64,000 nucleotides of DNA from Paratinospora sagittata (GCA_035771175.1 CM069608.1:27100519-27164518), one strand, 5' to 3'; numbered from the stretch's first letter, positions 11,124 to 23,051 are shown. Notes: generated by a model not told the origin, from the letters alone. Made by a program: numbers and translations.

Positions 11124-12333
11124 GGGGGGGCGTTTGGTATAGGGTAATCTATGAGATGGAAATGAAAATCTTGAGGATTTTCGTGTTTGTTTCACTATTT
11201 ACATTTTTTTAGGAGTGAGAAAGTGATTTTCGAAAAAGTAAGATTCTCACCCAAGATGGAAAAGTGATTCTCATAAAAATAGGTGGTCTTCACTTTCCCG
11301 GGAAAGTGATTACCGTGAGAAAGTTTTTATTTCTTTTTAAAAAAAAGAAAAAGAAAACCACAACAATCCAAAAAAATAAAATCGTCTCCCTTATTTCACC
11401 TATGTTAATATTTTTAAATAATATGATAATTTTTTATTAAAAATAATATTTTAATAAAATATATTGGTTTTATTAACTTAATATTAGCAATAATATTTTT
11501 TATATTTTTAGGAAATATTAATTTTATTGTTTTTAAAAAATAATTTTATTATTACTTTTTCATCACAACTAATTTTATTATTTTTAATTAAAAAAATTAC
11601 TATTTTTTAATTAAAATAAAGTTTATTATTTTAATAAAAATATTTTATTTTTTATATTTTACAAAATATTCATTTTATTAATTTTATTATTATTTTTTCA
11701 TCACATCTAATTTATTATTTTTAATAACAAACAAATATTAACTATTTTTTATTAAAATTAAGTTTATTATTTTAATAAAAAATTATCATATTATTTGAAA
11801 AAAAAATTTATTCAAACTTTATATTGATAATAATAATTTTTATATTTTATGAAATATTCATTTTATTATTTTTTAAATTAATATTATTATAACTTTCTAT
11901 TAATAATAATAATTTTTATATTTTTATGAAATATTTATTTTGTTTTTTTAAATAATTTAATTATTATTTTAAAATCTAAGTTTATTATTTTGATAAAAAG
12001 TACTTTATTATTTGAAAATTATTTTTTAATATGTTTAATAATGAATTTTCATTATTTATCATATTAATAAAAATTAATTGTATTATTTTTAATAAAATTA
12101 GTTTTATTATTTTAAATAAAATTAATATTTATAATAAATATTATTTCATTATCTAAGATTATGATGTGCTACCAAACACAGTAATGTGATATTCCAAAAA
12201 AAGTTGTGTAAGATTCCCACGTGTAACTAAACACAGTAGTATAACATTTTTCATCTTCAGATTCTCATCAATCATTTTCTTAGAAATTTGATTTTCATTC
12301 TCATCTAAAGATTGCCGTGTACCAAACGCAACC
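11124..12333. mobile_element. PIF/Harbinger-like non-autonomous DNA transposon (large MITE)
   Basis: The left end reads GCGTTTGGTATAGGGTAATC. The reverse complement of the right end reads GCGTTTGGTACACGGCAATC, giving terminal inverted repeats that extend imperfectly further inward. Flanks carry TAA (or CTAAG) at 11120-11124 and 12333-12337, consistent with the 3-bp TWA duplication of PIF/Harbinger elements. The interior is extremely AT-rich with many TTTATTATTTTTAA-like stretches and no transposase. The roughly 1.2-kb size is large for a MITE. Confidence 0.65.
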
Positions 12334-12387
12334 TAAGAAAATTGTTACACATTAATTTGTGTTACATAATGGACCGTTTTCTTCTTT

Positions 12388-12795
12388 GGGCTTGTTTGAT
12401 ACTAGAGAAAATTATTTTCGAGAGAATGTGGATTTCTTGAAAATTAATTTTTCAAGCAAGTTTTTTTAAGAGTTTTCTCATGATTGTTTGATTGTGTATG
12501 AGGAAATATTTTTTTATACATTGCGATGCAAAAAGAATGTAAAATAAGAAGTTTCATTGAATATAACATAAACATTATCAATAATATTAAAAGTTTTATC
12601 AAGAGAAAATTATATTTTCTCACGGTTGGAAATTTTGGATGAGAAAATAAGATGGGTGAGAAATTTCTTCTCAAGAAATTAATTTTGACAATTAAACAAT
12701 TTTTTTTATTTTCTCAAAAAAAAATTTCATTTTCTTGAGAAACAACAATTTCCTTTCTTGAGAAACAACAATTTTCTCACGTATCAAATAGATCC
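12388..12795. mobile_element. Second terminal-inverted-repeat element, about 408 bp
   Basis: The left end GGGCTTGTTTGATACTAGAG pairs with the reverse complement of the right end, GGATCTATTTGATACGTGAG, and the match continues into GAAAATT. Internal copies of TTTCTTGAGAAACAACAA lie near the right end. The TIR core GTTTGATAC resembles GTTTGGTAC of the adjacent element at 11124-12333, suggesting a related family. No clear target-site duplication was seen. Confidence 0.5.
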
Positions 12796-14930
12796 TTAGT
12801 CTAATGATTTGTGTATCATAGTTTGACAATTAATTAAGTTATATAATTGGAAAACTCAACTTGAAATAAGTCAAGTAATTCAATTAAGAAGTGCATAAGT
12901 CTAATATATTTTATGAAGCATGCAATAGTACTTTTCCCGCGTCTCACATGCATGGACTACAACTAACTTGTATCCAATTGGGTATCGTTATATCAACTTT
13001 TTCATAGAAAAATGTCTTGTTTAACAAATATTTAACTATAATTTGTTGGTTGTTATCAAATTAAATTTAAATCAAGGTTTGGGAATATACTTATAAAGAT
13101 AGAATTTAATTAATAATTTATCTAATATTGGGATTGAATCTATTGTTATAGCTAAGTTATCACAACATTGTATATATCTAATCCCACGTCACACTGTCCT
13201 CAAGGTCCTCCCAAGTGTTTACATACTTGAAACTACTTATTCATTTATGGCCCAACAACTATTTCCACTCTCAGATAATATCGGACTATGACACACCTCC
13301 TTAATTAGGGAGTTGATATAATTTCTTTTATCTTGAACATTATATGTTGGTTTAGTATTTGACTAGGAGAACCAATGAATATTTACAACCTTATTCATTA
13401 TAACCAATAAGCCAAAGTATAACTAGTATAATAAAAGATGATAGAGTGTGTGATGACATTATTTATCATTGTAAGTTTTTTCTTTTCTTTTTTTTTTGAA
13501 GAAAAAGATAAAGATGAGTGCTAAAATAACAAAAAATATATTCAAATTTATATCCAAACTGAATTGACAATACACAACATCAGTACATCAGGAGTGAGAA
13601 ATAATTCATGCCGCCAATGCCATGTATTTAGAAAAAGGTTTAGTTCATGAGTTGAGTGAGTAAAATATTATTATCTATGAAATATAAAAGTAAGAATATC
13701 AAAATAGAAACAAAGTAGAATGTTATTATGTTTTGGTACCAGTGAGGGTGTTTGTACCAATTTACATGCATCTCAATTAACCAACCCCTCACAAGAGGCA
13801 TAATTCCACCTACAAGAAGTATTGTGCCCTAGGACTTGAACTTATATTCAAAGGTTATAAAATATTATATTTTAAAAGATAAAATAGAGTAATGATAATA
13901 TACATGAAGTAGACTAAAATGTAGGAATGGTGAAAACATAAAAGTGAAAAACTAATTAAAAGACCAAATAGAGAGACTACCATAATAAACTCGGGAAGTA
14001 TACTTAAACATTGGTTTTTCATAGATCAACTTGGAGTTGTTTAATACATGTAGCGTGGAGACCATCATATTTGAGTATAGTCTTTCTTGAGTTTATTTCT
14101 TTTGAGTCCTCAAAACATCATTTCCCTTCAGTTAAGTTACTTGAATTACAATTCCAATCTTTGTCACTGATTGTTTTTTTTTTTTTTTTTTTTAAATAAA
14201 AAATAATGGTTAAAAGGAAAATTAATAATAATAATTTCACGTGGCGTTCAAACAAACAGAAAGCGACATAGCTAGACGACTCACAGAAGTACAAAATCAC
14301 TTGAAAAACAAAAAAAGAGAGAGAGAAATAATAATAATTCAGAGACAGAGTGAGCGGCACGTAAACGTAAACGGATATTTTGAAAGAATGCTACGGTGAC
14401 TGCACAACACAACGCGTCTAAAGGTTCAGACTGAGATTCGCTACGCTTTCGCTTCTTTTAAGGACCCACACTTTTTTAATTACCCAACTTATTTATCTTT
14501 TCTTAATAAAATAAAATAATCGGCCATTTTTTCGGGTAGCCGAGTGAATGGCACCGTGTGAAAGGACGCAACCCCCCGCGCTTTTCCACCACCTAAACTA
14601 TTAACTCTGCAACCCCACACAGCTTCTCTGTACCAACACTTCTTTATTTTTCTTTTGTTTAAAGTTATAAAGTTTTTCTACATGATTTAATAATAATTAT
14701 TTTTAGGAGAATAACTAATTAATGATAGACTATTAGTTACTAAGGATGAATTACATTAACTAATAATGGAATATTAGTTAAGGGTAATGTTAGGGGCGCC
14801 CTTGCCAAAATGCTGCTGTCTCTTCAATATATTTTTTTTTGGGTAAGATTACTTTGTTCGTAGAGAAGCTATTTTTTACCAAAGTTTTAAAATTATTCCT
14901 TAAAAGCTAATTAATCTGATTTTTTTATTT

Positions 14931-14971
<41 letters not shown>

Positions 14972-15106
14972 GCTGCTTTTAATGTTAGATAATGTAATTT
15001 TTATGTAACAATTGATTTCTACTTTTACACCATATATCCACATTTTGAATTTTTTTTTGTAAGTTCAAACTTCTATAACTTTACTTTTACTTAACATTCT
15101 TATTTT
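12796..15106. other. Intergenic, no gene seen
   Basis: AT-rich sequence with a poly(T) at about 14175-14193 and an (AC)n-(AT)n microsatellite at about 14933-14971. At 13735-13850, read on the minus strand, GTTCAAGTC matches a polymerase III B box, so a truncated SINE is possible, but no A box or duplication was found. No coding region is supportable. Confidence 0.55.
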
Positions 15107-15111
15107 TTAAC

Positions 15112-15766
15112 TGTTAGTACAAGAATTGATCAACACTAGTAGATGATGAGATGGAGGGGACACGCTGAGCCAGAACCCACTTGGGTAATAACTTGGCTGC
15201 CCGAGACGTCTGACCCGAAAGGGAAAGAAAGGAAAATAATAGGCTATCGTAAGGAACACCAGTGTGGTGCCAGCCGAAAACCTTCCGATGTCTAAGTCAG
15301 TTCAGAGCTATGTAATCACACTGACTTTGTAATTAATGGCATACCTTATTAATGAAGGATCAAGGGGTATTTATAGTAATTAGGATCTTCAACCTGGTTG
15401 GCGTGTCACCCTATTTTTAGTGTAGAATCTCAAATTTGTTGCAGTGATCATATGTAATCCTTATCCGTGTCGAATAACAACTGTGTTGGTCAACTCGGTA
15501 TGTTGAGCTAGCAGGTTATCGTCGTGTACGAGTTTGTCTATATCGACCAGGTTGATACCTGGTAGGTACCTTGGTACCTGCTCAGAGGTATGAGTCGACG
15601 TCTATGTCGTTGCTGACAAGTAGTCTATCTTTCCGGCAGGTCGGTATTTGTCACATGAGGTCGGTATCTTAGTCTATCAAGCTAACGTCATCATTTGGTG
15701 GTTGATCTGGCTGATGTGTTTGATGACTTGGCATCCAGCTCGGTACACCGAGAAATGAGTCCAACA
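15112..15766 (+). mobile_element. Solo LTR with target-site duplication TTAAC
   Basis: A 655-bp unit starting TGTTAGTAC and ending GTCCAACA (TG...CA with short inverted termini), flanked by perfect TTAAC at 15107-15111 and 15767-15771. It shares GGCTATCGTAAGGAACACC and CTAAGTCA motifs with the next LTR at 15806. No primer site or internal region follows before the right duplication, so it is a solo LTR left by recombination between two LTRs. Confidence 0.85.
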
Positions 15767-15805
15767 TTAACTATACAATAAATTGCTTTACTATTTTATT
15801 TACAC

Positions 15806-16650
15806 TATTGGTGCAAAATCTGACCAACACCAAGTATATAAACACGTGAGGGAGATGATTGGATCTGGAACTGCGAACTCTCCGACTACGGCGAGGGTTT
15901 ATCAGCGAGATCTGAGAAGAAGAGGGAAAGAAATAGGGCTATCGTAAGGAACACCGGTGTGGTGCTGGCCAAAGACGCTCCGATACCTAAGTCAAAGCTT
16001 GTTTAAGACTATAGCAATAACTCTTGTAGAAAGTTGTTCGAATCTTATGAGGAAGGTTGTAGGTTTTATTTATAGAGGAGATCCTCTGGTCGAAGATGCT
16101 AGCTACCCAGTAGGCATGTGCCACGTGTCGTCTTGTCGTTAGTTGAGATGAGCTGGATGAACTCAACTATTCCTGGTCGGTCGGATTGAATGATCCCTAT
16201 CTTCCTGGTTCGTCTTGGAGAATGAGTCTTATTCCGTCTCAATGTCGAAGTCTGTGTTTGATACGTACAGCTATTCCAGATTCCTCGAGATGTGGCATGC
16301 TAAGAAGGACTCCCTTATCTTCTCTATCTCGTCTGGAATGATCATCTCGGCTCAAGGCCGACCTGCGAACCTTGAGCAGAACTTCACAGAGCTAGGCTGG
16401 GCCGAGTTATCGTCACCATCGTGTTTTCGGGGTTTTCGTAAACATCATCTCTCTAAATCGGCCTGGACGGTTTTCCCTAGTTAAGTCAAATCTGGGCCGG
16501 TCGAGCTGATTTGTCAGTCGTATCGTCGTATGTGATTTTAACTCCGCTACCTCGACTCGCCAGCTTATTCACATGGCTTATGTTTTTTATAATGCCACGT
16601 CAGCTTTGCTGATGTCCAGGTCAGCTCATACCCGAGCTAACCATCCAACA
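15806..16650 (+). mobile_element. Related LTR heading a decayed element (5' LTR)
   Basis: It starts TATTGGTGCAAAATCTGACC and ends ACCATCCAACA. It shares with the solo LTR the start, the central GGCTATCGTAAGGAACACC block and the CCAACA end. It is followed by TTTACCCCCCAAGCC and a gag-like coding region, so it looks like the 5' LTR of the unit reaching about 19500. A matching 3' LTR was not found in the window. Confidence 0.65.
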
Positions 16651-17116
16651 TTTACCCCCCAAGCCTTTTAGCCCTAATTGGGGCGAAAGGCTTACTTTCA
16701 TCTTCGATTTTCCTTGAGATTCGTATCGTGTTTGATGTCTTTTGGACCATCGAATGTTCCTCGGGATTCGAAGACTGCGGTTGTGGATCTCATCGGCTTG
16801 TTGACATAGTTGGTTGGCTCAAAACCGTTAGATTCTCCTCGAGATCCGTACCTTATAGAACCCCTCCTGCTCTGGCCAGGGCCGTCGGATATTCCTCGAG
16901 ATTTGCATCATTTTGCATCTAATGGCTCTAAGTCCAACGGGTCCCTCTATATACAGTGGTTCCCATTCATTTGAAGATATATTTTCACAGTTTCTATCCA
17001 AGCTCGGAATTTTACTAGCTCGTCTTTGTTCCAACTTGGACATTCCAACGTCTAGCTCTTGTTTCCTGCTCGGTATTTTTTCAGCTCTCCTTCCTTTTTT
17101 AATTTAGTTAGTATTT

Positions 17117-18833
17117 ATGGCTTTCATGGAAGGCTTCTTAGCTTATCTGGCGGAGTCTCCAACAAGTGGAGGTGACGCCGAGCAACCGCTTCGCGAAGTG
17201 GCAGAGGCTGTTCAGCCGTTAGAGGAGTTTTCTAAGGGCGTCGAGATCCTTAGCCAAGGTGATGTCACCCTTAATCGTTGCTCTGCTCGGGACTAGGTTC
17301 AAAGTGGAGGGTCTAAGATGAGCCGAGCACATCCGGTCGTTAAGCCTAGGAGGCCTCCTTGGACGATGAAGCGATCGAGGTTGAGTCTGAGTCCGACACC
17401 AAGTTCAAGCTTTGCTACCAGCTCAAACTCCACCCACGTTGCTCTGGTTGGTACTACGCAAGCACGTGGGCGAGCAGGAACAAGCATGCATCCTTCATCA
17501 CCGAGAACCCAACTGCTAACAAAAGGTGGAAGGACATCTGGTTATTGTCTCAAGGGACTGAGCTGAGGAAGCTGGCGTGCTGACCCAATTTAAATGCCCA
17601 GGTACCGAGCTGACATCTGTCCTTCTTTCTCCATTGCATTATGTGTATTTCAGTTCAGCTCAGCCTAAATTCTGCTTTGCTCTTCCTTACAATTCACTGA
17701 GATAGTCCGGCGAAGACACCGGGGCTGACCTCTCTAAATTGAAGGAGATTTACCACACGAATTACTTGGATCGCTCTTACGAGGTCATCTTGACCCCAAC
17801 TCGTCTTTTTGCAGCAGACCTTATTAACAAACAAGAATTTTTCACGGGTAAGTGATACTTGTTGATTTTAATGGCTTTCAGGTTTTGTCCCGAGCTAACC
17901 TCCTTTTACAATTGATTTGTCTGCAGGTTATCCGGCTAAGATCATGTATTCTAAGAAGACAAGCACTCGCACCTTCAACCGTGAGTGTATGCGAGCTTTT
18001 GAGCAGACTTAGTCGTCGCTCAGAAAGTCAACTCACCTGCTGAGTAGGAGGCTCGATCTCGGCCGGCCACCCCGATTGGCAGTTCTTCTGCTTTGCCTGC
18101 AACGATTATGGCTTCTCCGGTTGCGGTCAGAAGAAGCTGCAGCTCTGCGCAACTGCAAAACTCGGGTGCTCGATGTCTCCTACTGCAGACCAGGCAAGAA
18201 GCTCTGTGAGATGGGGCCTCCAGTGACGAAGCTTGATGATTAAGATCACATAATTCAGGGCTACCAGATCGGACTTCCTTGATCAGAGGTCGACCTGGGC
18301 AAGGACGACCACATCCGAGACAACGTTTCTCTCGCGTTTGTGAAGTGTGTCGAGGTAACAAGCCTTTTCTCGGTGCTACTTGTAATTTTTTCAATATGCC
18401 TGGTCTAACTTGTGCATTTGTTCTTTTTCAGGCTGCCCATCAAGTTTCTCTGATTCTGAAGAAGGTTGATGACCTGTCCATCTCTGTCGAGGTTGAGAAG
18501 AAGAAACTGAAAGAGGAGATGGACAAGAAGCTGGAGGAATTCGAGGGCCAACTTGCCAAGACTGATTCTGAGTTGTCCTTCACTGTGTCGAAACTGCAGA
18601 GGTCGGCCTCGAAAAATGAAGTTTTGAAGGCAAAGGTTGCTTCCCTGGAGTCCCAGCTGGTCAGCTCGGCTCGTCGTGCTGTTGAGGAGTTTAAGGCTTC
18701 TCAAGAGTTTGATGACTTTAAGTGTGACGAGTACGAGATGGGTCAGATCCACATGAGGATCGAATTCAACAAGTACTTCATGGATAAAGTTGACATGGCC
18801 GCCTTTGACAACTTCACGGTCGAGCAACAATAG
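17117..18833 (+). pseudogene. Gag-like ORF with apparent introns and a coiled coil
   Basis: The ATG at 17117 opens 59 codons (MAFMEGFLAYLAESP...) to a TAG. Another frame at about 17356-17601 carries SGWYYAST and NKRWKDIWLLS, resembling the WYYF...GWK signature of plant gag-like transposon proteins. Three GT-AG intervals join open segments in phase: 17602-17705, 17848-17926 (donor GGTAAGT, acceptor TTGTCTGCAG) and 18355-18431 (acceptor TTCTTTTTCAG). The last segment (18432-18833) encodes a long, charged, heptad-like coiled coil rich in K, E and L. Stops at 17294, 17581 and 18010, plus a frameshift near 17300-17359, show it is now broken. Function is unknown; a structural gag-like role is inferred from position only. 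Confidence 0.55.
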
Positions 18834-19156
18834 GAAATGGCTGATGGAGCCGAAGAAGAAGCGGTTGCTGGGGAAGCTGTTGTTGCAGAGCCGGTGGTAA
18901 GAACTAAGAGAGAAGGCCAAGGAGAGACCGAGGTCGAGCAGCATGGGGCTGATGGCGATGTTGTCATTCTAGGTCTCTAGGCCTTTGTCTTTTATTTCTG
19001 TCTTTTCTGCAATTGTGCTCGGATGCCAAGCTAAAACTCTTCATCAATTTTTGGATAAATTTCGTCCTTTACTTGTTGTTCATTTTTTTTCTAGCTGACC
19101 TTGGGTACTTAGAAAAATTATCTTACACCTGTTTTCTTTGGCAAACTATTTTCTCT

Positions 19157-19400
19157 AGCTTTAGACGAATTTTCGTAAAAATTCTTGCCTCATGACCTCG
19201 GCTCAGAAAGCTTGCTCTATTGAGACTTAGAAGAATTTTCGCAAAAATTTGTGTCCTGTGAGCTCTGCTCGGAGAGCTTGCTCCATGGGACTTAGAAGAA
19301 TGTTTGCAAAAATCCTTGTCCTGTGAGCTCTGCTTGGAAAGCTTGTTCTATGGGACTTAGAAGAATTTTCGCAAAACTTCTTGTCCCGTGAGCTCGACAA
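19157..19400 (+). repeat. About four tandem copies of a 65-66-bp unit
   Basis: Units begin at about 19158, 19223, 19289 and 19354. They share GACTTAGAAGAAT, TTCGCAAAA, TCCTGTGAGCTC and GCTTG. They lie downstream of the coiled-coil ORF, probably in the 3' untranslated part of the same element. Confidence 0.85.
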
Positions 19401-19500
19401 TGATTTGAGCTTGACGTGCTTTGAGAGTGGTCTCCTTCTTAGCGATAATCCGAGCTCTAACGAGCTAGGACCCCAAGGAACTATGAGAATGAACTCCTTC

Positions 19501-19704
19501 TCAACAATAATCGTAAGTTAAGAGGTTTTAACATTATATATAGTATAGATATAGATATAGAGTGCGAGAGAGAGCTGGTGCTTTATTTTTATTATTTTTT
19601 TTATAACATAGGTTGTACTTTTATATTAGACCTTTGTGCCCATTATTGGGTCTTTGAGCCCACTTTATCTAGGCTTCATATACCTTAGATTGAGGGTCAC
19701 TAAG

Positions 19705-19742
<38 letters not shown>

Positions 19743-20522
19743 TTGTACATGTGATTTTAATTGCACTACTCCATTTGTAAGTTTTATTTTTTTATATTGA
19801 TTTCAATCTAGTTTCCAAATTTAAAGAGTTCCCACAGCCCACATTATGTATAATTAATTGTTGAATTAGTTGATTATTATTTTAATAATAATATATATAT
19901 ATACTTATATAAATAATATTTTTGAGTAAGTCAAAACACACATCAACATCTTGCTTAGAAAACGCCCTTTAATGTACAAGCGAGTACAAGTCACCAACCT
20001 ATTTCTTCCCTTTACTTAGAATAAGTCCTTACATTCTTAGAAAATTTCTAATGACGTTATGATCATGATCAATATTAGTTAAGAATATGGTTTCATTTGT
20101 CTTCTATATATTTATATAGCTGATATGGTCAGCGATTAATTGCCTTAAATCGCCGATATTTTATTCTGCCTGGTCAAAATCAGAGTCTACAGCTGATATT
20201 CTTGTCTTTTTTTTATATATATATATATATATATTTTGTCTCTTTTTTCTTTATTACTTTGCCTTTCTTCTTTTATTTTTATTTTTTTTACTTTGGGAAC
20301 TGAGATTGATCTTTCAACTGTCTTTGAACTATAAATATAGCAACTGTGTATTCTCTGGATCTGCGTTCTAGACTTCTTATGCTGTTCAGCCAATTCACTT
20401 TCTGGTGGGCCCACAGACATTGCACCTTAACGTGTGAGACAACCAAACAGTCATTGTAGTAGGTCACTTTTGTGGAACCCCTTTAGACGTGGTTCCACCA
20501 CCTACAATGTATGTATATATGC

Positions 20523-20553
<31 letters not shown>

Positions 20554-20923
20554 TAATAATAGTATTTAAAAACTTTTTACCTTAATTTTTTATTTATTTA
20601 TAATACTCTTAAAATGTTTATCTTATTTTTATTTTAAAAAATTAATTTTATAGTTAATGAATTAAAATAATAATATGACAATTAAATTAATTTTTAGATT
20701 TTTTCCTATCCCTACTTTTTAGGCCTTCTTAATTTTTTTTTTTCAATTTACTTTTTTAAGTTCTAAATTTTACTTCTAATTTTTCTTATTCATATTTTTT
20801 AATGATATTAGTCATTTTGATCATATTAAAAGCAAAATATATCTTTTTTTTTTTTTTTATAAAAAAGGTTTTTTTTAAATTATATTTTTAATAAAAATTA
20901 CGTGTAACACACGAGTACAAACA

Positions 20924-20973
<50 letters not shown>

Positions 20974-21572
20974 GATGCGGAACATCAAAACATTTTCTGT
21001 GCTCATATTCATAGAAATTTTAACATTAGTTTTTTTTTTTTTTGTATTTCATTTTTTTTTTTTTGCTAAAAGTCTAAGTCTTGAATGTGGTCAGTATTAA
21101 TAGACCATCTACTTCTTTTGGGTATCAGCTTTAATTTATATATGTACATTTTATTTTAATGAGTTTCAAATGGTCAAAGAAAGTAATAATTTGATTATTA
21201 GAATTCATGATTAGAATGATCCAAGAAGGCATTTAGTTCTCATCATTTACAACTTCATTAAAGTTAGCCTACTAAAAAGTTAAAGTAAAGTGATGTGGTT
21301 GAATGCTATCAAAAGTTGAACATGTGAGATTCCTGATAAATCATTAGAATGCACTTGTCTCTTTGAAATCTTTATCAATCTTCCACCTCTACCCATACTG
21401 TTTTTATGATAAATCATTAATATACTTGTAGGCATATATATATTAGATATATTTTTGGTTGTATTTTGTTCAAAGTATTTTTGAAATGGAGTGTGACATA
21501 ATATGTACACATATATAGAGGGATTATCTTGTAATGCGCATAGGATGTACTCATATTCTTTTTAACAAAAAA
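19501..21572. other. Intergenic with several (TA)n microsatellites
   Basis: No gene is supportable. (TA)n tracts occur at about 19708-19739, 20217-20234, 20526-20552 and 20927-20970, with several poly(T) runs between. The rest is AT-rich and unremarkable. Confidence 0.6.
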
Positions 21573-21584
21573 TATTGTATTATC

Positions 21585-21792
21585 TTTTTTTTTTTGGTGA
21601 CCGATTTTTGAGCATCGAGAAGGTACATCCTCTTCCCCGAAGGGCGAGACTAATTCTTTTGGACTTCGAGCATTGCAGAGACAATTTTGGGCAGCCCTCC
21701 CAACAGGGATATGTCAAGACAAGCTCGAACTTGTGGTGTGAGTCCCTCAACCTCCTTAAGGTGCGTTCCTCATCCAACGAACTAACCTCATT
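21585..21792 (-). mobile_element. tRNA-like SINE, about 208 bp, with poly(A) tail
   Basis: Flanked by perfect 12-bp direct repeats TATTGTATTATC (21573-21584 and 21793-21804). On the minus strand it opens with TTAGTTCGTTGG, close to a polymerase III A box, and about 50 bases later has AGTTCGAGCTT, close to a B box. It ends GGTCACC followed by a run of about ten A, seen as T on plus at 21585-21595. Size, promoter boxes, tail and duplication together fit a plant SINE. Family not identified. Confidence 0.85.
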
Positions 21793-21804
21793 TATTGTAT
21801 TATC

Positions 21805-22470
21805 CCTCCTTATTATAGTGTGCTACTTCTATTACTATTATTATTATTATTATTTTTAGTGGAATACTTCTATCCTTTCAAATAAATATTTAAGATGATG
21901 AAAGACTATTCAAGATAAAAGTTAACAAATCTGTATTTAGAACATGCATTTAGTTTAAACAAATAAATTAAGTTTTTATTCAAAATGCCTTCATTTTAAA
22001 CAAACAAATCATTAATTAGAGATAATATACTAAAAATGTTTTTTGAAAATTATTAACAACTAGTAGAAATGCACTTACATCATACGTGTTATTTTTATTA
22101 TATTTCTTATATTTCTCTTTAGCTCTCTCTCAATATATATTCCCATTGGTGGGGGACCACTATTTTATTTATTACACTTGTATTTTATTATAGGTTAATT
22201 AAACAAAAAAAAATATATAGAAAAAAAGTATATTTTTTTGTATTTTGATATGATTATAACAAGTAATGTTATAAATATCAACTTATTTTTTTACTCTTAT
22301 TACTAATAAAAATAAACAATTTTAATAAAAAATTAAGATATGTTTTTCAAGGATATTTTAAAAGGAAAAATTAAGGCTGTAGCCTTAAAAGTCTTAAGTA
22401 TTCTTATTGTAATAATATACATGTTTCAACTACTAAACTAATAAGACAGATATTGACACTTAAACCCTAT
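21805..22470. other. Intergenic, upstream of the EDR4-like gene
   Basis: AT-rich with a short (TTA)n at about 21830-21858. It presumably includes distal promoter sequence of the gene at 23052. No other feature seen. Confidence 0.5.
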
Positions 22471-22471
22471 G

Positions 22472-22480
22472 TATAAAATA
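22472..22480 (+). promoter_or_regulatory. Candidate TATA box of the EDR4-like gene
   Basis: TATAAAATA lies about 580 bases before the start codon, with CACCCGGCATATTGCAG about 30 bases downstream as a possible start region. This would give a leader of about 550 bases containing the CT tract. Plausible but unproven. Confidence 0.35.
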
Positions 22481-22625
22481 GGAAATAAAATAAAATAAAA
22501 AATCTCACCCGGCATATTGCAGCCGAGAATCCTGGACTGCAGCTCCAGACAAAAATATTCCTCTCTCATTCTTCCCAAAGTCCAAGCTCCAGCAGCCAAG
22601 CTCTCACTTTTTTCGGGAAACCGCA

Positions 22626-22628
<3 letters not shown>

Positions 22629-22663
<35 letters not shown>
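22629..22663 (+). repeat. (CT)n microsatellite in the leader
   Basis: An uninterrupted CT run of about 17 units. CT/GA tracts are frequent in plant 5' untranslated regions. Confidence 0.95.
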
Positions 22664-22665
<2 letters not shown>

Positions 22666-22862
22666 GAAAAAACAAAAGAAAAAAAAACGCGAAAATTGCA
22701 TATGGAAAATCGATTTTGTCTGTAACGAGTTAATGAACGTGGAAGCCAAAAAATAAAAAAATCGAAAAATTGTAGCTTTGATTTGTCAACAAAGCAGCTC
22801 GAAATTGAACCTACTTCATTTCCTTCGTGATTTACAGCTCAACCCTTCATTTCTCTTCTCAA

Positions 22863-22949
22863 ATGAACCCCAAAATATGTTCTTTTTCTCCTTTCTTTTC
22901 TTTTCTCAGATGCTTTAATGGTGCTATTTTCATGGAGATTTCTGTGTGA
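22863..22949 (+). promoter_or_regulatory. Upstream ORF 1 in the EDR4-like leader (28 codons)
   Basis: An ATG at 22863 opens 28 codons to TGA at 22947-22949, if the transcript starts upstream of it. It could lower translation of the main ORF. No conserved peptide is recognised. Confidence 0.35.
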
Positions 22950-23027
22950 ATGATCTTGGGTGTCAAGTGTTTTTGTTGTTGGAGCTCTGTAATTTTTTTT
23001 TTTTTAGTTTTTGATTCTTCTGGGTAA
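22950..23027 (+). promoter_or_regulatory. Upstream ORF 2, abutting upstream ORF 1
   Basis: The ATG begins at the base after the stop of the previous upstream ORF, and the frame ends with TAA at 23025-23027, 24 bases before the main ATG. Present in the sequence; function is inference. Confidence 0.35.
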
Positions 23028-23051
23028 GTAAGTACTTTTGTTCTTGAAAAA

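Larger units (their letters stand above)
16651..19500 (+). mobile_element. Internal region of a non-autonomous LTR element
   Basis: Lies downstream of the LTR at 15806-16650 and has a distinctly higher GC content than its surroundings. It contains a short leader (to about 17110), the intron-bearing gag-like ORF described separately, and tandem repeats near its 3' end. No protease, RT or integrase motif was seen, so the unit would need enzymes supplied in trans. A Tat/Ogre-like Ty3/gypsy relationship is a guess from LTR motifs. The right end is not defined. Confidence 0.5.

Noticed and set aside
13735..13850. SINE candidate on the minus strand
   Set aside because: Only a B-box-like motif; no A box, tail or duplication.
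18405..18944. Long minus-strand open frame opposite the coiled coil (179 codons)
   Set aside because: It is the antisense of the K/E/L-rich plus-strand coding segment. The plus frame has the splice-compatible structure and heptad pattern.
19157..19400. Regular repeats as a possible CRISPR array
   Set aside because: Contiguous 65-bp tandem repeats without unique spacers, in a plant retroelement.
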